Below, one piece after another: positions 43,102 through 53,754 of a DNA stretch of 64,000 nucleotides (position 1 is its first letter; each line of letters starts with the position of its first letter). A program made the position numbers and the translations under genes. The notes beneath the pieces are model-generated. The model saw nothing but the letters and a program-made list of their open reading frames with translations, ran no database searches and was not told where the DNA came from. This stretch comes from Paludibacter sp. Its GTDB lineage: Bacteria; Bacteroidota; Bacteroidia; Bacteroidales; Paludibacteraceae. The stretch lies in NCBI GenBank assembly GCA_028690665.1, contig JAQVAV010000011.1, positions 99,907-163,906 on the forward strand, given 5' to 3'.

Positions 43102-45414
43102 ATGAAGAAACTTGTATCATTATTTACCATTCTGATTCTGCTAACAATATCTAACTCAACAAAAATTTTTGCAATCAGAGCTTATCCATATCCTATTTCT
43201 ATAACTCAGCCCGATGGAAGTAAACTTACAATTCTTTTACATGGGGACGAAAACTATCGTTACAGAACGACAGAAGATGGTTATCTGATAAAAAAAGCTG
43301 AAAATGGTTTTTTTACATATCAGCAAAAGGACACTAAAGACAATATTGTTAACTCAGGAATTATTGCCCGCAATGCAAATAAAAGGTCTGTTACAGATAA
43401 AAAGTTTCTACAGAATATCCCAAAAATCACCCCGGTTTCACGCACTATAACAACAGCGACTACAAAACAAAGAATACCTTCCGCTCAAAAGGCAAAAATG
43501 ACAGCAGGAAATTTTCCCTTGACAGGGTCTCCCAAATCATTGGTTATTTTAGTGAACTTTTCCGATAGAAGTTTTGTAACTTCCAATCCTCAAACTTCGT
43601 TCACCAATTTATTAAATGAAGCCGGATATAGTGATAACGCTGGTACCGGCTCTGCAAAGGATTATTTTATGTCTTGCTCTCTTGGGCAGTTTTCTCCAGG
43701 ATTTGATGTGGTAGGGCCGTACACTTTGCCTGATAGTATGTATATCTATGGCGCTAACGATTCGTACGGAGAAGATATTGATCCAGCCCGGATGGTAGTA
43801 GATGCTTGTGCCGCTGCTGATGCTGATGTTGATTTTTCTCAATATGATACAGACGAAGATGGTATTATCGACAATGTTTTCATTTATTACGCGGGATACA
43901 ATGAAGCTGAAGGGGCCAACGACAGTACTGTTTGGCCACACCGTTGGGTAGTCTATACCAGCGAGGAAGATGCTCAAATGTACACCTACGACGGGACCTT
44001 GGCCTCCATAACTTTTGACGGGAAACGCCTATATGACTATGCCTGCACTTCGGAACTGAAAGGATTTTCCGAAAGTAATATGTGTGGCATCGGAACCTTT
44101 TGCCATGAATTCGGACATGTACTCGGGCTACCGGATTATTACGACACCTCCGGACTACAAGCCAATACCTTAAATAACTGGGACATTATGGATTATGGCG
44201 CATATTTAAATAGCGGACGAACTCCGCCTTTATATTCCTGCTACGATCGGTTCTTTTTGGGTTGGCTGACTCCTGAACAAAAAAGTTCGCCTAAAGACCT
44301 GACTCTTTTGCCAGCATATCAAGAAGTAACGATTCCTGCCGATACAAAAAAACAGTCATATCTTTTTTCAACAACCACTCATAATCTTATTGGAAATAAT
44401 CCTTCTCCCTCAGAATTTTTTATGGTTGAATACCGTAAAAAAACCGGCTGGGATACTTATCTCCCGGCAGAAGGGATGCTTATCTGGCACATTGACTACG
44501 ACCAAACAGCCTGGGACAATAATACGCCCAATAATTATACCGGTTCAAACAATACTCAAACAGCAGCAAGCCACATGCGGGTCTATCTGCATCCATTGAG
44601 TGGACTCACAACTCCTGGAACTGCCTTTACCACAGGTTCATTTACTCCTACGACATGGAACGGAACAGATATCAACAGGGCAATAACAGAAATCACGAAA
44701 ACAAGCGACAGTATTACCTTTAAGCTTATGGGAGGGACACCTGACCCGTCAATCACTATCGATGACAGTCAGTTAAATATATTCAATGCATTTACAGGGT
44801 CAAGTTCTGAGTTACAAAATATCTCTATTAGTGCCGTAAGCCTGCCGGAAAATCTTTCGATAATTTTGTCTCCTGATAGTTGCTTTGATATAAAAACTTC
44901 AGATGATAGTAACTGGTCAAAATCTCTAAACATCGAACCAACCGATGGTAGCATTTCAGCTTCATTGCAAATTCGTTACACTCCTACTACCGGAGGAAAC
45001 CATAAAGCAATTATAACTCTGTCGAGCGCAGAAGCAGAAACTAAAACAATTGAGTTAAACGGGACTGCATACATTCCCGACAATAACGGAACTCCAACGA
45101 TAAAAACAGGGATTATTGACAATTCGTTGATTTTTGGGAAAGTATATTTCGGAAAGTCAAAAACAAAAACTTTAAACATCAAAACCACAAATATTGAAAG
45201 CGCATTAACTGTTTTGTTAAGCGGAACTAATGCAAGTATGTTTGAAGTTTCGACAAACACAATAGAAATGGATAGCGCCAATGGTACTTACGGAACAAAT
45301 ATTACAATACAATATACACCAACAGCAACCGGCACTCATAATGCAACTCTTACAATATCGGGAGGAGGACTTTCTTCAGATAAGATTATCAATATTACAG
45401 CTGTATGTGAATAA
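43102..45414 (+). CDS. M6-family (immune inhibitor A-like) secreted metalloprotease
   Basis: This 770-residue protein has a signal peptide (FTILILLTISNSTKIFA), a propeptide-like N-terminal region, and a catalytic domain with CGIGTFCHEFGHVLGLPDYYD (HExxHxxGxxD zinc site, near residue 345). A calcium-like loop DTDEDGIIDN lies near 252. Residues 550-770 are two Ig-like/ASPM-type repeats (TIDDSQLNIFNAF..., IIDNSLIFGKVYFGKSKTKTLNI). No T9SS sorting domain is seen at the C-terminus, so the export route past the outer membrane is unclear. Confidence 0.92.
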   Translation: MKKLVSLFTILILLTISNSTKIFAIRAYPYPISITQPDGSKLTILLHGDENYRYRTTEDGYLIKKAENGFFTYQQKDTKDNIVNSGIIARNANKRSVTDKKFLQNIPKITPVSRTITTATTKQRIPSAQKAKMTAGNFPLTGSPKSLVILVNFSDRSFVTSNPQTSFTNLLNEAGYSDNAGTGSAKDYFMSCSLGQFSPGFDVVGPYTLPDSMYIYGANDSYGEDIDPARMVVDACAAADADVDFSQYDTDEDGIIDNVFIYYAGYNEAEGANDSTVWPHRWVVYTSEEDAQMYTYDGTLASITFDGKRLYDYACTSELKGFSESNMCGIGTFCHEFGHVLGLPDYYDTSGLQANTLNNWDIMDYGAYLNSGRTPPLYSCYDRFFLGWLTPEQKSSPKDLTLLPAYQEVTIPADTKKQSYLFSTTTHNLIGNNPSPSEFFMVEYRKKTGWDTYLPAEGMLIWHIDYDQTAWDNNTPNNYTGSNNTQTAASHMRVYLHPLSGLTTPGTAFTTGSFTPTTWNGTDINRAITEITKTSDSITFKLMGGTPDPSITIDDSQLNIFNAFTGSSSELQNISISAVSLPENLSIILSPDSCFDIKTSDDSNWSKSLNIEPTDGSISASLQIRYTPTTGGNHKAIITLSSAEAETKTIELNGTAYIPDNNGTPTIKTGIIDNSLIFGKVYFGKSKTKTLNIKTTNIESALTVLLSGTNASMFEVSTNTIEMDSANGTYGTNITIQYTPTATGTHNATLTISGGGLSSDKIINITAVCE

Positions 45415-45485
45415 TAAAAGCAAAATATCTTATTTCGTTTTTTTATTTTATTCAAAATTGGAGGACAGACACGATAAAAATAGTT

Positions 45486-46202
45486 ATGAACGAAAAAAAT
45501 GCGAATAACAGCAGGAAAAAATCTGTTGTGGTAAAAATTAAGAATAGTATTCCCAATACAATTACTTCATTAAACCTATTTTCTGGTGCAATGGCGGTAT
45601 ATTATGGATTTCAGAATAATTATGAAACTGTTTTGTTATTTATTTTATTGGCTTCTGTTTTCGATTTTTTAGATGGGTTCGCTGCCCGATTGCTGAAGGC
45701 TTATTCTCCCCTCGGTAAAGAACTTGACTCCTTGGCTGATATGGTTAGTTTTGGCTTAGCTCCGGGAGTTGTAGCATTTGCCCTTTTACGAGAAAGCGCG
45801 TTGCCTGAATGGGCTGCTTTTGCGGGTTTTATTATTCCGGTTTTCTCGGCACTACGTTTGGCTAAATTCAATATAGATGAACGACAAACGACATCTTTTA
45901 TCGGTATGCCGACTCCTGCCAACGCTATTTTCTGGATCGGATTAGGTTATTCGTTTTCTGATTTTATGATAGAAAATTATTGGATAACCATTATTTTAAT
46001 TCTGATCATGAGCAGTTTACTGGTAGTAGAATTACCTATGTTTTCTCTAAAATTTAAAAATCTGAAATGGAAAGAAAATAGCTGGCAATTTATTTTTCTC
46101 GGAGTCTGTGTTATTCTGCTTATATTTTTAAAGTTGAATGCATTTGCCCCGATAATTAGCTGGTACATTATTCTCTCTATAATCAAACGAATTTTTAATT
46201 AA
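45486..46202 (+). CDS. pssA: CDP-diacylglycerol--serine O-phosphatidyltransferase
   Basis: This membrane enzyme makes phosphatidylserine, the precursor of phosphatidylethanolamine. The CDP-alcohol phosphotransferase motif is intact (DFLDGFAARLLKAYSPLGKELDSLADMVSFG; D-G-x2-A-R-x8-G-x3-D-x3-D). The 238 residues hold about six to seven membrane helices. The start follows the M6 protease by 71 bp; a terminator lies at 46227-46262. Confidence 0.95.
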   Translation: MNEKNANNSRKKSVVVKIKNSIPNTITSLNLFSGAMAVYYGFQNNYETVLLFILLASVFDFLDGFAARLLKAYSPLGKELDSLADMVSFGLAPGVVAFALLRESALPEWAAFAGFIIPVFSALRLAKFNIDERQTTSFIGMPTPANAIFWIGLGYSFSDFMIENYWITIILILIMSSLLVVELPMFSLKFKNLKWKENSWQFIFLGVCVILLIFLKLNAFAPIISWYIILSIIKRIFN

Positions 46203-46226
46203 ACACATAAAAGTAATGGACTGAAA

Positions 46227-46266
46227 AAAGGGAAAGAGCAAACCAAAGACATCTTTCCCTTTTATT
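46227..46266 (+). terminator. Terminator of pssA
   Basis: AAAGGGAAAGA (46227-46237) pairs with TCTTTCCCTTT (46252-46262), followed by TATTTTT. Confidence 0.75.
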
Positions 46267-46323
46267 TTTCATTACCGTGTGAAATTCGTATTTTTGCAGA
46301 CTGCAAACTAAAATTATAACCCA

Positions 46324-47220
46324 ATGTCAATCAGCATATCCAATCTTTCTAAAAAGTATGGCGAACAAACGGTATTAAACAATATCGGATTCGAAATTGG
46401 AGACGGAGAAGTAGTTGGTTTCCTTGGCCCGAATGGAGCAGGGAAAACTACCACTATGAAAATAATTGCCGGAGCATTATCTTACAATACAGGTTCTGTG
46501 AAAGTTTGTGGTATGGAAGTTAGCGAAAACACACTGAAAACAAATGCTCTGATTGGCTATCTTCCGGAACAAAATCCACTTTATGCGGATATGTATGTAA
46601 AAGAGTATTTACTTTTTGTGGCTAATACTCATGGAATAAAAAAAGATGGAGAAAAACTTGTCGATGAGTTGATTAAAAAAGTTGGACTTACTCCAGAATT
46701 TAAAAAGAAAATAGGGCAGCTTTCTAAAGGTTACCGACAGCGAGTCGGGCTTGCCCAAGCTTTGATTCCAAATCCGAAAGTATTAATTCTGGATGAACCG
46801 ACAACAGGTCTTGACCCGAACCAATTGGAAGAAATCCGAAATTTGATTCGTGAACTCGGTAAAGACCGAACCGTACTACTCAGTACACATATTATGCAGG
46901 AAATTAAAGCAATCTGTAACCGAGTACTGATTATCAACAAAGGCGAAATTGTGGCCGATTATCCGGATATTTCAGAAATCAGTCATTTTGATGAAAACAA
47001 TTTACAATTTGAAGTGGAATTTCTGGACAAAGCCGAAATATCGGAAATAGAAAATATAAGTTCAGTGACATCTAAAGGAAACAATATTTATACAATACTT
47101 GCGACCAAAGATATCCGTGCTGAAATTTTTAATTTTGCGGTAAAAACAAATAATAAAATTCTGACACTAAAAACAGTTGAAAGAAGCATGGAAGAAGTGT
47201 TCAGAAACCTGACAAGATAA
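46324..47220 (+). CDS. gldA: ABC transporter ATP-binding protein, GldA-like
   Basis: This 298-residue ATPase has Walker [12 protein letters not shown]-loop PEQNPLY, signature [16 protein letters not shown], Walker [14 protein letters not shown] and H-loop [12 protein letters not shown], plus a C-terminal extension typical of export-type ABC-2 ATPases. In Bacteroidota this family is annotated GldA; in non-gliding Bacteroidales the role is uncertain. No permease gene is adjacent. A -7 box (TATTTTTG) is at 46289-46296. Confidence 0.85.
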   Translation: MSISISNLSKKYGEQTVLNNIGFEIGDGEVVGFLGPNGAGKTTTMKIIAGALSYNTGSVKVCGMEVSENTLKTNALIGYLPEQNPLYADMYVKEYLLFVANTHGIKKDGEKLVDELIKKVGLTPEFKKKIGQLSKGYRQRVGLAQALIPNPKVLILDEPTTGLDPNQLEEIRNLIRELGKDRTVLLSTHIMQEIKAICNRVLIINKGEIVADYPDISEISHFDENNLQFEVEFLDKAEISEIENISSVTSKGNNIYTILATKDIRAEIFNFAVKTNNKILTLKTVERSMEEVFRNLTR

Positions 47221-47221
47221 A

Positions 47222-47258
47222 TGAACATTTCCAAAGTTTAAAACTTTGGAAATGTTCA
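47222..47258. repeat. Perfect 18-bp hairpin (1-nt centre) between gldA and ruvB
   Basis: TGAACATTTCCAAAGTTT at 47222-47239 is exactly mirrored at 47241-47258. No T-run follows on the plus strand, so it is not a classic terminator. It ends 9 bp before the ruvB start codon, so it may also affect ruvB translation. Confidence 0.7.
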
Positions 47259-47267
47259 AATAAAAAG

Positions 47268-48284
47268 ATGGAACAAAACTTCGACATACGAAATAATCAA
47301 AAAGGAGAAAAGGATTTTGAAAATGCCTTACGCCCGTTGAGCTTCGAAGATTTTCAGGGACAAAACAAAATTGTGGAGAACCTGCGGATTTTTGTACAGG
47401 CAGCTCGTATGCGTACAGAATCACTCGACCACGTTTTGCTACACGGTCCCCCGGGACTTGGTAAAACAACACTTTCGAATATCATTGCCAACGAACTGAA
47501 CGTCGGATTTAAAATCACCTCCGGGCCTGTGCTTGATAAACCGGGTGATTTGGCGGGCTTACTGACCAGCCTTGAGCCTAACGATGTCCTTTTTATCGAC
47601 GAAATTCATCGTCTGAGTCCGATTGTGGAAGAATATCTGTATTCGGCCATGGAAGATTATCGCATCGACATTATGATCGATAAAGGTCCGAGTGCACGTT
47701 CCATTCAATTAGAACTGAATCCGTTCACACTGATTGGAGCAACAACCCGGAGCGGATTGTTGACAGCTCCTTTGCGCGCCCGTTTCGGCATCAACTGTCA
47801 TTTTGAATATTATGATATTGAGGTAATTACCGGAATCATCAAACGCTCGGCCAGTCTGCTTGCTGTTCCGATAGAACAAAAAGCAGCTGTAGAAATTGGC
47901 AGTCGCAGTCGTGGAACACCTCGTATTGCCAATGCGCTCCTGCGCCGTGTACGCGACTTTGCTCAAGTGAAAGGATCCGGAACTATTGATCATGAAATTG
48001 CACTTTATGCCTTGGAAGCACTCAATATTGATAAATATGGTTTGGATGAAATTGATAATAAAATTCTGAATACCATTATCGATAAATTCAAAGGCGGACC
48101 GGTTGGCCTTACAACCATTGCCACCGCTTTAGGCGAAGACGCCGGAACGCTGGAAGAAGTTTACGAACCATTTCTGATTAAAGAAGGTTTTATGAAACGA
48201 ACACCACGTGGACGTGAAGTAACTGAACTGGCATACAAACATTTAGGAAAAGTAAAATTAGGAGAACAGGGAACTTTGTTTTAA
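47268..48284 (+). CDS. ruvB: Holliday junction branch-migration helicase RuvB
   Basis: This 338-residue AAA+ motor has the RuvB head ([27 protein letters not shown]), Walker [12 protein letters not shown], Walker [11 protein letters not shown], sensor [20 protein letters not shown] and the winged-helix tail ([34 protein letters not shown]). RuvA and RuvC are not in the window. Confidence 0.97.
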   Translation: MEQNFDIRNNQKGEKDFENALRPLSFEDFQGQNKIVENLRIFVQAARMRTESLDHVLLHGPPGLGKTTLSNIIANELNVGFKITSGPVLDKPGDLAGLLTSLEPNDVLFIDEIHRLSPIVEEYLYSAMEDYRIDIMIDKGPSARSIQLELNPFTLIGATTRSGLLTAPLRARFGINCHFEYYDIEVITGIIKRSASLLAVPIEQKAAVEIGSRSRGTPRIANALLRRVRDFAQVKGSGTIDHEIALYALEALNIDKYGLDEIDNKILNTIIDKFKGGPVGLTTIATALGEDAGTLEEVYEPFLIKEGFMKRTPRGREVTELAYKHLGKVKLGEQGTLF

Positions 48285-48321
48285 ATTATTGGAAGTGAGT
48301 AATATTATAAATTTACATGTT

Positions 48322-48660
48322 ATGAAAAACCTTATAGCCTGTTGCGGATTAAATTGCGGACAATGTGAAGCCCGCATAGCGACATTGAACAATGATGACG
48401 ATTTACGTAAGTACGCAGCTGAAGTTTGGTCGAAACAATTTGAAACTACAATTCCATTTGAGACTATTAATTGTACCGGATGCCGTGAAGAAGGTGTAAA
48501 AATGGGACATTGTGCCAGCTGCCAGGTAAGGAATTGTGTTCAAACAAAAGGTTATAATACTTGTGCTGATTGTTCGGAGTTGGATACGTGTAAGATTGTT
48601 GCTCAAGTTCATCAGTATTCTCAGGTTGCTCTCAGTAATTTAAAATCGCTTCAAAACTAA
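48322..48660 (+). CDS. DUF3795-family cysteine-rich small protein
   Basis: From the ATG at 48322 the protein has 112 residues and starts [17 protein letters not shown]. Further Cys residues occur in [27 protein letters not shown] and [11 protein letters not shown], about 13 in total, fitting the DUF3795 pattern of a metal-binding fold. The function is unknown. A TTG at 48289 would lengthen it by 11 residues without support. It lies between ruvB and cysS, co-directional. Confidence 0.82.
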   Translation: MKNLIACCGLNCGQCEARIATLNNDDDLRKYAAEVWSKQFETTIPFETINCTGCREEGVKMGHCASCQVRNCVQTKGYNTCADCSELDTCKIVAQVHQYSQVALSNLKSLQN

Positions 48661-48680
48661 ATTTTACGAACAAAAACTTT

Positions 48681-50147
48681 ATGGAACACAAATTATACAT
48701 TTACAACACACTCAGTCGTAAAAAAGAACAATTTATTCCTATCCACGAAGATAAAGTAGGAATGTACGTTTGCGGCCCGACCGTATATGGTGATGCACAT
48801 TTAGGTCATGCCCGTCCGGCTATTACGTTCGATATTCTGTTTCGCTATTTACAGCATTTGGGATATAAAGTTCGTTATGTCCGGAATATTACCGACGTTG
48901 GTCATCTCGAAAATGATGCCGACAGCGGTGAAGATAAAATCGCAAAAAAAGCTCGTCTCGACCAGTTGGAACCTATGGAAGTAGTGCAATATTACACCAA
49001 TCGGTATCATAAAGCTATGGAAGCGCTCAATGTCCTTCCGCCAAGTATCGAACCGCATGCTTCGGGTCATATCATGGAACAGATTGATTTTACGAAAAAA
49101 ATTTTGGATGCCGGATTTGCATACGAAAGCGAAGGTTCTGTATATTTTGATGTAGAAAAATACAATAAGAAATATCACTACGGAAAACTATCGGGACGAA
49201 ACATTGATGAAATGCTCGAAACCACCCGAGAACTTGACGGGCAAAGCGAGAAACGCCGCAGTGTGGATTTTGCGCTCTGGAAAAAAGCGGCACCGGAACA
49301 TATCATGCGCTGGAAATCTCCTTGGAGCGACGGTTTTCCAGGTTGGCACATGGAATGTTCGGCTATGGGCACCAAATATTTGGGCGAAGAATTTGATATT
49401 CACGGAGGAGGAATGGACTTGATGTTTCCGCATCACGAATGTGAAATTGCCCAATCGACCGCTGCTCTTGGTAAGGAGACCGTAAAGTACTGGATGCACA
49501 ACAATATGATTACCATCAACGGACAAAAAATGGGAAAATCGTTGGGCAATTTCATTACACTGGAACAATTTTTTACCGGAAATCATCCCTTGTTGAGTAA
49601 AGCGTTCAGCCCGATGACGATCCGCTTTTTTATTTTGCAGGCGCACTATCGCAGCACAGTCGATTTCAGCAGCGAAGCCCTCGAAGCTTCCGAAAAAGGA
49701 CTGGAACGCCTGATGGACGGATATGCCCGCTTACAAAAACTAACTGCATCGGACAACTCTACTGTCGAAACAGACGGACTTCGTGCTAAATGCGAAGAAG
49801 CCATGCAGGATGATCTGAATACGCCAATTGTGATTTCTCATCTTTTCGAGGCTTTGAAGTCAATTAATCTGGTACATGATGGCAAGGCAACTATTTCTAA
49901 GTCTGATTTGGATGAACTGAAATCTGTATTCAAACTGTTCATCGAAGATTTGTTAGGTTTGCAGGATGAGAGTGCCATTTCAGGAACAAACGATGCCTAC
50001 AAAAAAGCAATAGATTTGTTACTCAATATTCGTTTAGAAGCCAAACAAAATAAAAACTGGGCTACCAGCGATAAAATCAGAAACGAACTCACCGCGCTTG
50101 GGTTTGAAATAAAGGATACCAAAGACGGATTTGAATGGAAATTGTAA
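48681..50147 (+). CDS. cysS: Cysteinyl-tRNA synthetase
   Basis: This class I synthetase of 488 residues has the zinc Cys and HIGH-type motif in [39 protein letters not shown] and [11 protein letters not shown] supply the other zinc ligands, and KMGKSLGNF is the KMSKS loop. A DALR-like C-terminal helical domain follows. Length is normal. Confidence 0.97.
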   Translation: MEHKLYIYNTLSRKKEQFIPIHEDKVGMYVCGPTVYGDAHLGHARPAITFDILFRYLQHLGYKVRYVRNITDVGHLENDADSGEDKIAKKARLDQLEPMEVVQYYTNRYHKAMEALNVLPPSIEPHASGHIMEQIDFTKKILDAGFAYESEGSVYFDVEKYNKKYHYGKLSGRNIDEMLETTRELDGQSEKRRSVDFALWKKAAPEHIMRWKSPWSDGFPGWHMECSAMGTKYLGEEFDIHGGGMDLMFPHHECEIAQSTAALGKETVKYWMHNNMITINGQKMGKSLGNFITLEQFFTGNHPLLSKAFSPMTIRFFILQAHYRSTVDFSSEALEASEKGLERLMDGYARLQKLTASDNSTVETDGLRAKCEEAMQDDLNTPIVISHLFEALKSINLVHDGKATISKSDLDELKSVFKLFIEDLLGLQDESAISGTNDAYKKAIDLLLNIRLEAKQNKNWATSDKIRNELTALGFEIKDTKDGFEWKL

Positions 50148-50235
50148 AACACTAAATTCGGCAAAAATAACAGTTTTTATCTTAAATAATTACTACATAA
50201 GTAACATAAAAACAGATAGTTGGTAATCGAACAAC

Positions 50236-50266
50236 TTTGTTACTTTTGATATTTGTTGTATATTTG
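50236..50266 (+). promoter_or_regulatory. Near-perfect Bacteroidota promoter (TTTG, 19 nt, TATATTTG)
   Basis: TTTG at 50236-50239 and TATATTTG at 50259-50266 match the consensus with a 19-nt spacer. It would drive the broken ATPase gene that starts at 50287. Confidence 0.6.
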
Positions 50267-50286
50267 ACAGCAAAATTCTGAATATC

Positions 50287-51099
50287 ATGGAAAATCCATT
50301 TGTGTTTAGCTCGGCGACATAAGGAGATCAATTCACTGACAGAAAAAAAGATACCCAGCGTTTACTGGCTAACTTTTAGCATGGGATCAATTCAATTCTT
50401 ATTTCCCCAAGACGTTGGGGAAAGACTTCTTTGGTTCGGAAAGTAAGTGTATTGGCTCAAACACAGGAGATCAGAATTGTAAACATAAATATTTTCCCCT
50501 GTAAAAATGAAGATGTTTTTTATCAATTATTTGCTACAGAGCTTATAAAACAAACCACCGGTAAATGGGAAGAATGAGTTGAAAAAAAAATTTTTTATCC
50601 GCGCTGATCCCCAAAATCAGCATTGGAGTTAACCCAATCACTGATTTTTCCGTGTCATTTGGTTTTTCGGATAAAAAGCTGAATGATGATGTACTTAATT
50701 TAGCTGAAAAAATTGCAACTGATAAAAACATAAAAATCGTTATATGTATAAATGAGTTTCAACAGATGGTGGAATTTACAGATCATGTACATTTTCAGAA
50801 AAAACTTCGCTCGGCATGTCAACTACAAAACAATGTAACTTGTTGTTTATATGGTAGTAAGAAGCATTTGATGTATGAACTTTTTTCGCGACCAAGCATG
50901 CCGTTTTATAAATTTGGAGATGTTTTTTTCTTACAAAAAATGAGATTCTCCAAAAATACAATCTCGGAACATTTGCCAATGTAAAGCGTTTGAAAGGGGC
51001 ATTAGAAAAAAAGAATTAATAGACATTGCAGAAAAAACAGTGCCCTTTAACAATCCTGATTTCAAACTATGGTTTAAACAAAATATAAGAAGACACTAA
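50287..51099 (+). pseudogene. Broken AAA-type ATPase gene (Bacteroidales DEXX/ATPase family)
   Basis: The original protein can be followed across frames: MENPFVFSSAT, stop, GDQFTDRKKDTQRLLANF, stop, HGINSILISPRRWGKTSLVRKVS (Walker A intact), then QEIRIVNINIFPCKNEDVFYQLFATELIKQTTGKWEE. Next comes VSFGFSDKKLNDDVLNLAEKIATDKNIKIVICINEFQQM (Walker B region) and SKKHLMYELFSRPSMPFYKFGDVFFLQKM. The end reads KRLKGALEKKELIDIAEKTVPFNNPDFKLWFKQNIRRH. Internal stops at about 50321 and 50377, frameshifts near 50580 and 50985, and a large deletion before the C-terminal part show that it is inactive. Confidence 0.85.
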
Positions 51100-51121
51100 C
51101 AAAAGTTAGAACTAAAAATTT

Positions 51122-51502
51122 ATGGAAACAACAAGACAACAAAAAATAGCACGAATGCTGCAAAAAGAGCTGGGAGAAATTTTTTTGCTCTATGCACGTA
51201 AAATTCAGGGAACATTAATTACGGTTACTTCGGTTCGAGTAAGTCCCGATTTAGCCGTTGTACACGTTCATTTAAGCATTTTTCCAAGCGAAAAAGCTCA
51301 AACTATTTTGGACAAGGTAAATGCCGATAACAAAGCCATCCGCTTTGATTTGGGAAAACGGGTCCGTTATCAATTACGCATTGTTCCGGAATTAACTTTT
51401 CACATCGATGACTCACTGGATTATCTTGAAAATATTGATAATCTTTTAAAACAGGATCCTCCTTCACCTCTGGAGGAAGGCGAAGAGATTGAACTCGATT
51501 AA
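51122..51502 (+). CDS. rbfA: 30S ribosome-binding factor A
   Basis: This 126-residue KH-fold assembly factor has the family start METTRQQKIARMLQKELGEIFLLYARKI, the middle VTSVRVSPDLAVVHVHLSIF and the end LRIVPELTFHIDDSLDYLENIDNLL. It helps mature the 16S rRNA 5' end, important in the cold. The stop is 11 bp before the next gene. Confidence 0.94.
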   Translation: METTRQQKIARMLQKELGEIFLLYARKIQGTLITVTSVRVSPDLAVVHVHLSIFPSEKAQTILDKVNADNKAIRFDLGKRVRYQLRIVPELTFHIDDSLDYLENIDNLLKQDPPSPLEEGEEIELD

Positions 51503-51513
51503 TTGAGACTTTG

Positions 51514-52773
51514 ATGGAGCAACCGGCATCTGATTTAAAAACAAAATGGCGCAAGTTTTCCTTCTCGTTAAGGATTGCCCGCCGGTATTTATTTTCTAAA
51601 AAATCGCATAACGCGATTAATATTATTTCGGGACTATCTGCAACCGGAGTGGCTATAGGAACACTTGCATTGGTCGTGGTTATGTCCGTTTTCAACGGAT
51701 TTGATTCGTTGGTAACGGATATGTTTTCGGCTTTTGACCCAGAATTGAAAATCACATTGGTACAAGGAAAAACTTTCAGTATCGACAGCCCGGAATTCAA
51801 AGAAATAAAAGCGATGAAATCCGTCGCTGTTTTTACTCCCGTGCTGGAAGACAACGCCCTGCTTGCTTACAAAGACAAGCAAATGCCTGTCGTAGTAAAG
51901 GGAGTTGATGCAAATTACAATAAACTGACAAGCATCGACAGTATCATGTACGATGGAGATTTCCTTTTGTACGATGGTGGTTTTGAACGTACTGTTGTTG
52001 GTGCCGGAGTGGCTTCCCTTCTCGGAGTGGGAGCTAAATTTATCGATCCTTTGTACTTTTATGCACCCAAACGAGAAGGAAACATAAACCTGTTACAGCC
52101 GGAAAGAAGCATGAATGAAATACCGGCATTCATATCCGGCATATTTCTGGTAAATCAGGTTCAATACGACGACCATTATGTTCTTGTTTCCATGAATTTT
52201 GCGCGGGATCTTTTTAACTGTGATTCAACAACTGTTTCGGCTGTAGAAATAAAAATTGCCGAAAATCAAAATGAGGAAGATATTCAAAAACAAATCAAAA
52301 GTATTCTCGGAAATAAATTCCATGTGAAAAACAGATACGAACAGCAGGAAAATTTTTATAAAATCATGAAAATTGAGAAATGGTTCACATTTCTCATTCT
52401 TAGTTTTATTCTGTTGATTGCAAGTTTTAATATTATCGGTTCATTATCTATGCTTATTATCGATAAAAAGGGTGACATTCAAACCTTTAGAAGTCTTGGA
52501 GCAAATAACCGACTGATAAAACGTATTTTTCTATTCGAAGGCTGGTTGATTTCCATTGTGGGAGCTTTGGCCGGTTTGATATTGGGAACGTTGGCTTGTT
52601 TCATTCAGGAATATTTCGGGATTGTGAAGCTCGGCGCAGGCTATGTAGTTGAAGCATACCCGGTTGTTACAGATGTAAAAGATATTATACTCGTATTTAT
52701 TACAGTATTATTTATGGGATTTTTGGCAGCATGGTACCCTGTCCGCTATATCAACAAAACATTATTTAATTAA
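51514..52773 (+). CDS. FtsX/LolE-like ABC permease
   Basis: This 419-residue protein starts with the typical FSLRIARRYLFSKKSHNAINIISGLSATGVAIGTLALVVVMSVFNGFDSLV membrane segment. A large periplasmic MacB-type domain follows at about 60-270, then three more membrane helices (WFTFLILSFILLIASFNIIGSLSMLII, LISIVGALAGLILG, IILVFITVLFMGFLAAWYP). It belongs to the LolC/E group that releases lipoproteins from the inner membrane. I use the ATG at 51514 rather than the TTG three bases earlier. Confidence 0.9.
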   Translation: MEQPASDLKTKWRKFSFSLRIARRYLFSKKSHNAINIISGLSATGVAIGTLALVVVMSVFNGFDSLVTDMFSAFDPELKITLVQGKTFSIDSPEFKEIKAMKSVAVFTPVLEDNALLAYKDKQMPVVVKGVDANYNKLTSIDSIMYDGDFLLYDGGFERTVVGAGVASLLGVGAKFIDPLYFYAPKREGNINLLQPERSMNEIPAFISGIFLVNQVQYDDHYVLVSMNFARDLFNCDSTTVSAVEIKIAENQNEEDIQKQIKSILGNKFHVKNRYEQQENFYKIMKIEKWFTFLILSFILLIASFNIIGSLSMLIIDKKGDIQTFRSLGANNRLIKRIFLFEGWLISIVGALAGLILGTLACFIQEYFGIVKLGAGYVVEAYPVVTDVKDIILVFITVLFMGFLAAWYPVRYINKTLFN

Positions 52774-52819
52774 AATAAACCTGAAATATTTTCGTTATAA
52801 TAATTAAATTTACGACAAA

Positions 52820-53440
52820 ATGAAAAAAACCGTTAGGGTTATATTAATATTTACAGCGATTTTATATTCCTGTACAGACCCTACTGTTTACCAGGCGTAT
52901 CCGTACAATTATGATCCGGAATACAGCTGGGGACGTGCTGAATTTTTCGGTTCTTATTATTCGGATTACGATAACGAAAACAATGTGGTTTCTCTTTCTC
53001 TTTTTACCAGCTCTTTATATATTGACACCGTTGAAAATAGTTTGGAAGGGAACGGGCAATATTTATTCTTAGAAGATATTTTTATTGCTCCGGAAGATAC
53101 AATATTGCCAGACGGAACTTATACGGTATCAAAAAGTCAGGAGCCATTTACATTGTATCCGGGAGAAATTTTCACGGCTGACGAAATTGAATACACAACA
53201 GGTTCATTTATTTACTTTTTGGAAGAGCAAAGTACGTATAACAAACAAAAATTGATTGATCGGGGCACATTTACCGTAAGCACCTCGGAAAACGAGCAAA
53301 CTATCATCTGTAATTTTGTTTTAGCAGACAGCACAAAACTACGTGGCACATTCAGCATGGAACTACCCTATTATGATGAATCGATAGAAACTAAAGCCGG
53401 AGCACCACGATCGAAATTATCGATTAAAAATATCCACTAA
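52820..53440 (+). CDS. Putative lipoprotein of unknown function
   Basis: The 206-residue protein has a lipoprotein signal (VILIFTAILYSC) and a Tyr- and Asp-rich beta body (YPYNYDPEYSWGRAEFFGSYYSDYDNENN). No family is recognised. Its stop codon overlaps the stop of the opposite-strand gene at 53437, leaving no room for a terminator. Confidence 0.7.
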   Translation: MKKTVRVILIFTAILYSCTDPTVYQAYPYNYDPEYSWGRAEFFGSYYSDYDNENNVVSLSLFTSSLYIDTVENSLEGNGQYLFLEDIFIAPEDTILPDGTYTVSKSQEPFTLYPGEIFTADEIEYTTGSFIYFLEEQSTYNKQKLIDRGTFTVSTSENEQTIICNFVLADSTKLRGTFSMELPYYDESIETKAGAPRSKLSIKNIH

Positions 53441-53754
53441 ACATGCCGGATGGAGCAATTTCCGTTGCGACAAAATGCAAGTGTAAAAATAAGCGGGAAT
53501 ACAAAAACTGCAAAACCATAGTAATAAAAAGGAATATGTTCCACTTGCAGCAAAATCTGATTCAACAGACCTGAATAGATACAGAACAATATACTAAGAG
53601 CTACACCTGCTGCACCCAAAAACAAAACAATCCAGGTTCTGTCCTTTTCATCAGAAATCTCTTGCATCACTTTATCTGTAAACCCATTATCGGCAACTTC
53701 TTTTTTGTTTTCTTCAAGAAATCTTTTTACTAATAAATCCTTTTTATCTTTCAT
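53437..53754 (-). CDS. Small membrane protein of an ECF sigma operon (DUF5056-like)
   Basis: The start at 53754 (MKDKKDLLVKRFLEENKKEVADNGFTDKVMQEI) gives 105 residues with two membrane helices (WIVLFLGAAGVALSILFCIY and FAVFVFPLIFTLAF). It overlaps the sigma gene, so it is coupled to it and is a candidate anti-sigma or partner. The DUF assignment is tentative. Confidence 0.7.
   Translation of the reverse strand: MKDKKDLLVKRFLEENKKEVADNGFTDKVMQEISDEKDRTWIVLFLGAAGVALSILFCIYSGLLNQILLQVEHIPFYYYGFAVFVFPLIFTLAFCRNGNCSIRHV

Noticed and set aside
51303..51854. 183-codon minus-strand frame over rbfA and the LolE-like gene
   Set aside because: It spans two confidently identified genes on the opposite strand.
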